Positions 59,080 to 64,000 of a stretch of 64,000 nucleotides of DNA are shown here, piece by piece. The DNA is taken from positions 63,158,968 to 63,222,967 of the forward strand of contig OW799234.1 of assembly GCA_941918925.1 (NCBI GenBank), read 5' to 3'. Both the position numbers and the translations under genes were made by a program. Origin of the DNA: Phyto melanocephala (taxonomy: Eukaryota; Arthropoda; Insecta; Diptera; Rhinophoridae). Positions within the stretch are counted from its first letter, which is position 1, and every line of letters begins with the position of its first letter. Below the pieces are notes generated by a model. The model did no database searches and was not told the origin of the DNA. It saw only the letters and a program-made list of their open reading frames with translations.

Positions 59080-59770
59080 GGGCGTTAAAGTAGGCGTGTC
59101 AATAAAGTTTCTGCTAATAAATACAACTTAGATATTTCAATATAGTTCTTTATTTTCCCAAAAACTTTGTCAATAGAGAAATTACATGAATTTAAGAAAA
59201 CCCGTTATATGGGAGGTAGGCGTTATAGTAGGCGTGTCACCTAAACTTTTTGGCACAACAACTACATTGATTAGAAGGATATATGTAGCAAATTTTCTCA
59301 TCATACCTCTAATTTTGTCTGTTTTAGTGGGCGTTATAGTAGGCGTGTTAAAGTTAGTTTTACGAATGAGTACATTTTAGATGTTTCAATATAGCCTTTT
59401 ATTATTCCAAAATCTTTATTAATAGAGAAATTATATGAATTTTAGGTAAATGTTATATGGGAGGTGGGCGTAAAAGTTGGCGTGGCACCTTAATTTTTTT
59501 GTACAATAATGACACTGCCTAGGGGGATATACGTAGCAAATTTGATCATCATACCTCTAATTTTGTCGGTTTTATGAGCTTTTAAATTTCATTAACGGTA
59601 GATAACGTGAAAAGTGGGCGTTATAGTAGGCGTGTCAAAGTTATTTTTGCGAATGAGTACATTTTAGATGTTTCAATATAGCCCTTTATAATTCCAAAAT
59701 CTTTATTAATAGAGAAATTATATCAATTTTAGGTAAAACGTTATATGGGAGGTGGGCGTAAAAGTGGGCG
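59080..59770. repeat. Tandem GGGCGT-box units in family B
   Basis: Recurrent phrases at roughly 130-280 bp intervals: GTGGGCGTTA.AGTAGGCGTG, TATATGGGAGGTGGGCGTAA, AATAGAGAAATTA.ATGAAT, and TAGATGTTTCAATATAG. The partner copy has the same units at 38190-38640, with one fewer repeat. Confidence 0.85.
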
Positions 59771-60390
59771 TGGCACATTGATTTTCCGTTAAAAAAAAGC
59801 CTTTCACCAAAAAGCAAAGTGTGCAAAATTTCAGAGTCGTACATCCAATTTTGTTGGTTTTATGACGTTTTTGTTTTTAAATATACCGAAAAATACACTG
59901 TGCGGTATAAATTTGCGTACATTTTGATCGATAACTCCTTTCCTAATGATTAGATGTAGGTAATTTTTGGTGAGAAATATTGCTTTGACTCGAGAAATAT
60001 ATATTCCAAGTTTCATGACTGTACGTTAATCCATTGGGACACAATACCATTTTATTCGATGTTCGTAGGACACGGTTTTTTCGACCTACTCTTGCATTCC
60101 GAGCTATAACTCACTTCCTAATATTCCGATATAGCCCATTTTCAATACCAAACAAACCTTGTCTATAAGAAAGATTCTGGCAAAATTTGAGCCTCCTAGC
60201 TTTTTCGGTGCGACCTCTATCGTGCTTTCAACAGACGGACAGACGGACGGACATAGCTAGATCGTCATCAAATTAAACCCTGATTCAGAATATATATACT
60301 TTATGGGGTCTAAAATGGATATTTTGATGTGTTACAAACGGAATGACAAAATGAATATACCCCCACCATTTTTTTGGTGGCGGGTATAAT

Positions 60391-61079
60391 AAAAAATTAA
60401 TAAGTTGTTTTGAATCTAAAATGCAAAAATGACAACAACAACAACAACAACATCAGCAACAGCAGAAATCAGAATCTGCAAATCGAAAAAAAATGTTTGC
60501 AACGCAATTTTTAGAAATCTTGTTTTGAAAGTATTATTCAGTTTGATGTTCTAGAAAAGACAAACTTTTTGTTTTGTTGTTGTTCTTGCTTTATGTCACA
60601 AGCAACAACAAAATGAGAGCACACAATTTTTGTGTTTAAAAAAAAGAAATCAGATGGAATAAAAAGAAAAGTAGGGAAGATGATAATCAAAAATACACAA
60701 AAGAATGAGTTGAAGAAACCCCTTAAGCTAAAACAACACACGTACAAAAGTGCCAATTCACTTGAATTTATTTTACACACTTGCAAACGCATGGACACAC
60801 AGACACAATCATCTAAATATGCACTGGAAAAAAATAAAGAGAAATTGCATTCAGGACAACAGCAAGCAGCAGAATCATTTGTGTGCATTGCAACGCATAG
60901 TGTATGTATGGCACATCCAAAAACGTGGGTGAATTGTTAAGATGGTGAATGTAATAGCGAGAATAATAGAAATAAAGATTACACCGTGCGCATGATTTAC
61001 CGTTAGATCACGTATTTGGTCCGCAGTAAGTGCTACTTAGTTAAAATATTCCAAATAAAACCTAATGGAAAAACTTTTT
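60391..61079. other. Unique DNA, no gene seen
   Basis: A (CAA)n stretch lies at 60428-60452 and CAGCAACAGCAG follows. Overlapping frames near 60538-60940 on both strands show no homology. Confidence 0.5.
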
Positions 61080-61570
61080 AATATAATAAATCAAGTGAAT
61101 TACACGCAAATAAATTTCTAAGTAAACAACGATGCTTCTGGTGGTCAAGCAGCTTCAGTCCTTGCGTCAATTTAATCTCGTAAGGATGTGGGCCAAGATC
61201 TTTTCGCAAAATTCGCCACAACGACGTCACAGAGATGCCAAACGTTGAGAACGACGTAGGAGAGACACATCTGGGCTTTCTTCAACTGAAGCTTCAGCGG
61301 CAGCAATATTTTCGATACTATGGTCAATTCTTTGTCGCACTGACACGGAAACATTTTGTACTGTGCCTGTAGATTCAAATTTTTCCACTAGATGCTCAAC
61401 TGTTGATCTGGTAGAACGATTATGACGACCACAAATTGGACGTAGGGCTCTTAAAGTTGAAGCCGCTGACTGCGAATTTCGGTGGTAAATTTTAATAATA
61501 TCGACTCGTTGCTGGCTCGTACATCTTTCCATCATGAAATGGCAAACCTTACTGAAGAGAAATGTCAAAA
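61080..61570 (-). pseudogene. Mariner transposase DNA-binding domain, no catalytic domain
   Basis: On the minus strand a frame open at 61568-61227 contains MERCTSQQRVDIIKIYHRNS at about 61530. LRALRPICGRHNRSTRSTVE, HLVEKFESTGTVQN and IENIAAAEASVEESPDVSLL with RRSQRLAS follow. These are the first and second helix-turn-helix regions and linker of rosa/visitor-type mariner transposases. After a frameshift (about 61226) it continues SLWRILRKDLGPHPYEIKLT, then QGLKLLDHQK, and is lost near 61100, just before the catalytic blocks. The terminal repeats were not located. It is the best-preserved DNA-binding domain of this group in the window. Confidence 0.82.
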
Positions 61571-62429
61571 TAGCGACAAAAAAATGGGTCGTTTGCTGTC
61601 CCTATCGGTCTACTTTTGTAGCGTGCCTGTTGGAAAACCCTTACAAAGAGAAAACAATATTGGTTACCAAAACCAGAATCATTGCTAATCGAATAGTTTA
61701 GTTGTGATAGTAGAACTTCAGGGTTTTTTTTTGATTTTTTGAATAGAAATTTTATAACTATAAAGAAAAAGTTCGATCGCAAGAACTGAACCGTTCAATT
61801 TCCAATAAATAAAATTTTTTTTTTTAAATTTGGCTGTTAAATAATGCTTGTCGCCCTTGTTTAGGTTTGCCTGTAACACCTTAAAATACTAAATTCATTT
61901 AACAAAGTTAGAAAACTGCGTATTTGGTTCGAATCAAATCTTCTACTTTATTACTCTAATAGAGTGATTAAAAAATTGTTTCCTAATCTACTAAGTTAAT
62001 TGATATGCAGATAATTTATAATTGTAAAATAATATTTAGTTAATTCACTAATTAAAAATATCCGCTCAACGATATATTACAACTACTTTTAAATCTATCC
62101 GCCACACATAATCTGGTATTATCCCTGTGCTAAAACGTACAACACGCATACTGATTGCATCAGCATTAAAATAAAGTCAAAGCTTTACACATTTCATTTC
62201 AAATACACGTACAGCAAAATCATCATCTACCTCTCCTTGTGTTCCAGCATCACCTTCCTTTACCACACTCGAGTGAACACACATACACGTACTTGAAGCT
62301 TAAGTGCACGTGCATGCATTCAAACATATTTTGTTGATTTCGTAGCATATTTTGGCCGTGTAGTCTTTCATGTATGCTGGATGTTTTGGTCTGCACATAG
62401 TATTTTTTCGTATGTTCAAGAGGAAGTAT
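61571..62429. other. Unique A+T-rich DNA, no gene seen
   Basis: The first ~200 bp may be the 5' untranslated part of the mariner fragment at 61080-61570. The rest shows nothing recognisable. Confidence 0.45.
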
Positions 62430-62573
62430 TGGGTGTTTTTTCTAGAGGCAGTTAACTGAAATGCTGTTTAGGTTTGGCGAGCAGAGCTCTTATTTGATTT
62501 ACAAACGTTGGTCTGGAGTTTGGCCAAAGAACACTGAAGAAAGTTAAAGACACTTTAGAAAAACACCCTTTAT
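62430..62573. mobile_element. Small mariner-type MITE
   Basis: The left end GGGTGTTTTTTCTAGAGGC is matched inverted by TTTAGAAAAACACCC at the right end. The termini resemble those of the mariner elements at 6372 and 40821, so this may be a deletion product of one of them. About 143 bp, no coding sequence. Confidence 0.6.
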
Positions 62574-63255
62574 TGTATATTTTCCTTAAGACAAATGCCT
62601 TCAATGAATGGGGAGTTAAGCAAAGTCGAATTATTCCTTAAAGCTGATGTAGTGAATAAAGAACATCCAATAGCTTACAGTAATGCAGTATTACGTTGCA
62701 ATTCCACATGTTGGCATGTTACTAACTTATATTCACGAAGTAAAAAGGAGTCTGCACGAGTGGAATATAGTGCAGCAGGTGCTGACTGCTTGTGTCACAT
62801 AAACAATGATAATGTCTGTTAGAATGTCCAAACCGTCGAAAGTGTATTTAAAACTGAGTAAGAGACTAACAAAGAGAAAATCAAAGCAACAAAAGAATAT
62901 GATAAAAATGAATTAAACTTGAATGAATGAATCAGTGACTGAGTGACTAGCACTTGATTTGTTATCCTCTTGTAATAATTTTTTTTTTCAGGTATAAAAC
63001 AGTTTGGTGGATTTGTATTTTCACTGGTTAAAGCTTTAGATCTGAATGTGTGCGAATAAGCAAATTCAAGAGCTAGAAAGTCAAAGCGCTTTTGTATTTT
63101 TTGTTGTAACAAATTGCAAGTCATTGATTTAATCTTAATAAACGAAGACAAAGGCGTTATTATTTAAAAAAGAAAATACACTGAAATATACTCTAGAACG
63201 CTATTTGTTCTCTAACTATCCGCCAGTTTAGCCAGGATAACTGAGTAAGAAACTA
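62574..63255. other. Unique DNA, no confirmed gene
   Basis: The ATG at 62595 opens a 75-codon frame (MPSMNGELSKVELFLKADVV...) with five cysteines, but no family is recognised and nothing supports expression. The rest is A+T-rich sequence. Confidence 0.45.
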
Positions 63256-63435
63256 ATGGGTCGATTATGGATAGCAACTGAACCTCAGTTACATTGCCAG
63301 TTGCTAAAAAAGGCATTACAGATTGCAAGAGGCAACTACCAGCTGTCAATTTTATATGAAAAATTAGCCACCGAGAATTTGTAGTTGCCAGCTGGTAACG
63401 CAACTGAAGTTCGGTTGCTATCCATAATCGACCCA
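63256..63435. mobile_element. MITE with ATGGGTCGATTATGG ends
   Basis: The left end ATGGGTCGATTATGGATAGC, then AACTGAACCTCAGTT, is matched inverted at the right end, ending GCTATCCATAATCGACCCAT, with two or three mismatches. TA and A-rich bases flank both sides. At 180 bp the element is nearly all inverted repeat. A second, inner repeat pair GCCAGTTGC / GCAACTACCAGC lies near the centre. Confidence 0.8.
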
Positions 63436-63815
63436 TAAGGCCACAATAAAAAATATGAGTTTCTTTTATAGTAAAACAACATGCTGCTCGCTTGGCCAAC
63501 AGGGAATTTTTGTTGGAATCACTAGCATTAATATTTTATTTTTTTATTTAATAATACTTCCTACTAGGGCCACATCTACCGACGAATACTTATTTATGGC
63601 ACAAATTATTTTTGTCTAGTATTGGAACTTATAAGCTATTAACGCTTAATTAAGTCAATGGAATAAAAAGATGAATGTTTATTTAACAATATTATCTGGT
63701 TGAATCTGAAATCTTCTATGCACATTTGATAAGCATCTAAAGAAAAGTAATTCGACAAACATTCACATTTTTACCAGACCAACATTAGAATTCATTCGGA
63801 AACTAAACTTGTCGC
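63436..63815. other. Unique A+T-rich DNA, no gene seen
   Basis: Nothing recognised. Confidence 0.5.
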
Positions 63816-64000
63816 TTAACCCTAAAGTACTAATCATATTTTACATCCGTTGCAACTAACGACGACTTTTTCTTTAACTGTTTTTTTTTTTTAATTAAAA
63901 TAATTCTTTCTTTAAACGATCGATCTTATTGGACTTTGTAATTCCTTATATATTAAACCTGCTCATAGAAATTGTAACTCAGTAACTAACGCTATACAAA
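63816..64000 (+). mobile_element. Left end of a piggyBac element running off the window
   Basis: TTAA at 63816-63819 followed by CCCTAAAGTACTAATCATAT and TTTTACATCCGTTGCAACTA. This matches the inverse of the right end of the piggyBac derivative at 48455 (CCCTAGAGTACTAAACATAT...), with conserved spacing over at least 45 bp including ACTAA.GA.CG. No coding sequence is reached before the window ends. Confidence 0.7.

Larger units (their letters stand above)
58256..60390 (-). mobile_element. Family B stem-loop repeat, complete copy, inverted
   Basis: The inverse of the copy at 37595-39396. The left edge is AACAAGTAAGAGCACTATAT, then the stem-loop ATTCGGCTGTGCCGAAT and TATACCCACCACCAATTTTG. The right edge is CCCCACCATTTTTTTGGTGG followed by CGGGTATAATA. 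It is about 330 bp longer than the partner because the array of GTGGGCGT boxes (59080-59770) has an additional unit. The captured mariner fragment is at 58500-58860. A G run of eight occurs at 58880. Confidence 0.9.

Noticed and set aside
60538..60940. Overlapping ~100-codon frames on both strands
   Set aside because: Composition-driven frames in CAA/TTG-rich DNA, with no conserved motif in either direction.
62595..62822. 75-codon frame with ATG and five cysteines
   Set aside because: No family match, no codon evidence, and surrounded by MITEs. Kept only as a note in the spacer entry.
1..64000. tRNA genes, rRNA, CRISPR arrays, bacterial promoters or operons
   Set aside because: None were seen. 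The B-box-like words belong to family A repeats and do not fold as tRNAs, and the window is clearly eukaryotic nuclear DNA.

Overview
This window looks like a piece of nuclear genome from a dipteran, most likely a calyptrate (house-fly or blow-fly type) fly. It is very A+T-rich and has almost no protein-coding sequence. It does have the usual fly complement of mobile DNA: Tc1/mariner relatives with rosa/visitor-type transposases, piggyBac derivatives with TTAA target sites, non-autonomous Helitrons (TC...CTAG ends), short MITEs, LINE remnants, and high-copy repeats that end in a stem-loop ATTCGGC..GCCGAAT followed by CTTACTTGTT. The species assignment is inference. No rRNA, tRNA or CRISPR was seen.

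Layout. 1-7.8 kb: stem-loop repeats (family A), a GAATTC-rich MITE, a mariner ruin, and a nest in which a family A copy is split by a DINE-1-like element that itself carries a Helitron and a rearranged mariner. 8.7-10.3 kb: an eroded LINE. 11.7-12.2 kb: a second Helitron. 12.2-17 kb: mostly unique DNA with two candidate host exons on the minus strand (16709-16801, signal peptide plus splice donor; 14489-14573, weaker). 17.0-19.5 kb: family A, then an old family B copy split by a piggyBac derivative. 21-24.6 kb: family A and a 2 kb element with ~520 bp inverted arms. 25.4-29.1 kb: MITEs in unique DNA. 30.4-34.1 kb: a LINE with a nearly complete reverse transcriptase, abutting a mariner pseudogene. 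36 kb: a LINE tail. 37.6-39.4 kb: family B. 40.8-41.7 kb: mariner. 45.1-48.5 kb: family A copies nested in each other, then a second piggyBac derivative. 49.4-53.2 kb: a MITE and two mariner derivatives. 54.1-55.1 kb: a divergent family A copy. 57.1-60.4 kb: a MITE and family B in inverted orientation. 61.1-61.6 kb: a mariner DNA-binding-domain fragment. 62.4-64 kb: two MITEs and the start of another piggyBac element.

Nothing forms an operon or pathway; the window is a transposon graveyard between or within host genes. The most informative points are: (1) two different mariner elements that independently lost the N-terminal half of the transposase and gained an inverted copy of their own 3' end in its place; (2) family B repeats that carry and amplify a captured mariner DNA-binding-domain fragment; (3) family A self-insertion with a tandem 5' half, suggestive of rolling-circle movement; (4) a long-inverted-repeat element of unassigned type with a CxxC protein remnant. 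Coordinates of repeat edges are usually good to a few bases when terminal repeats are visible, and to tens of bases otherwise.
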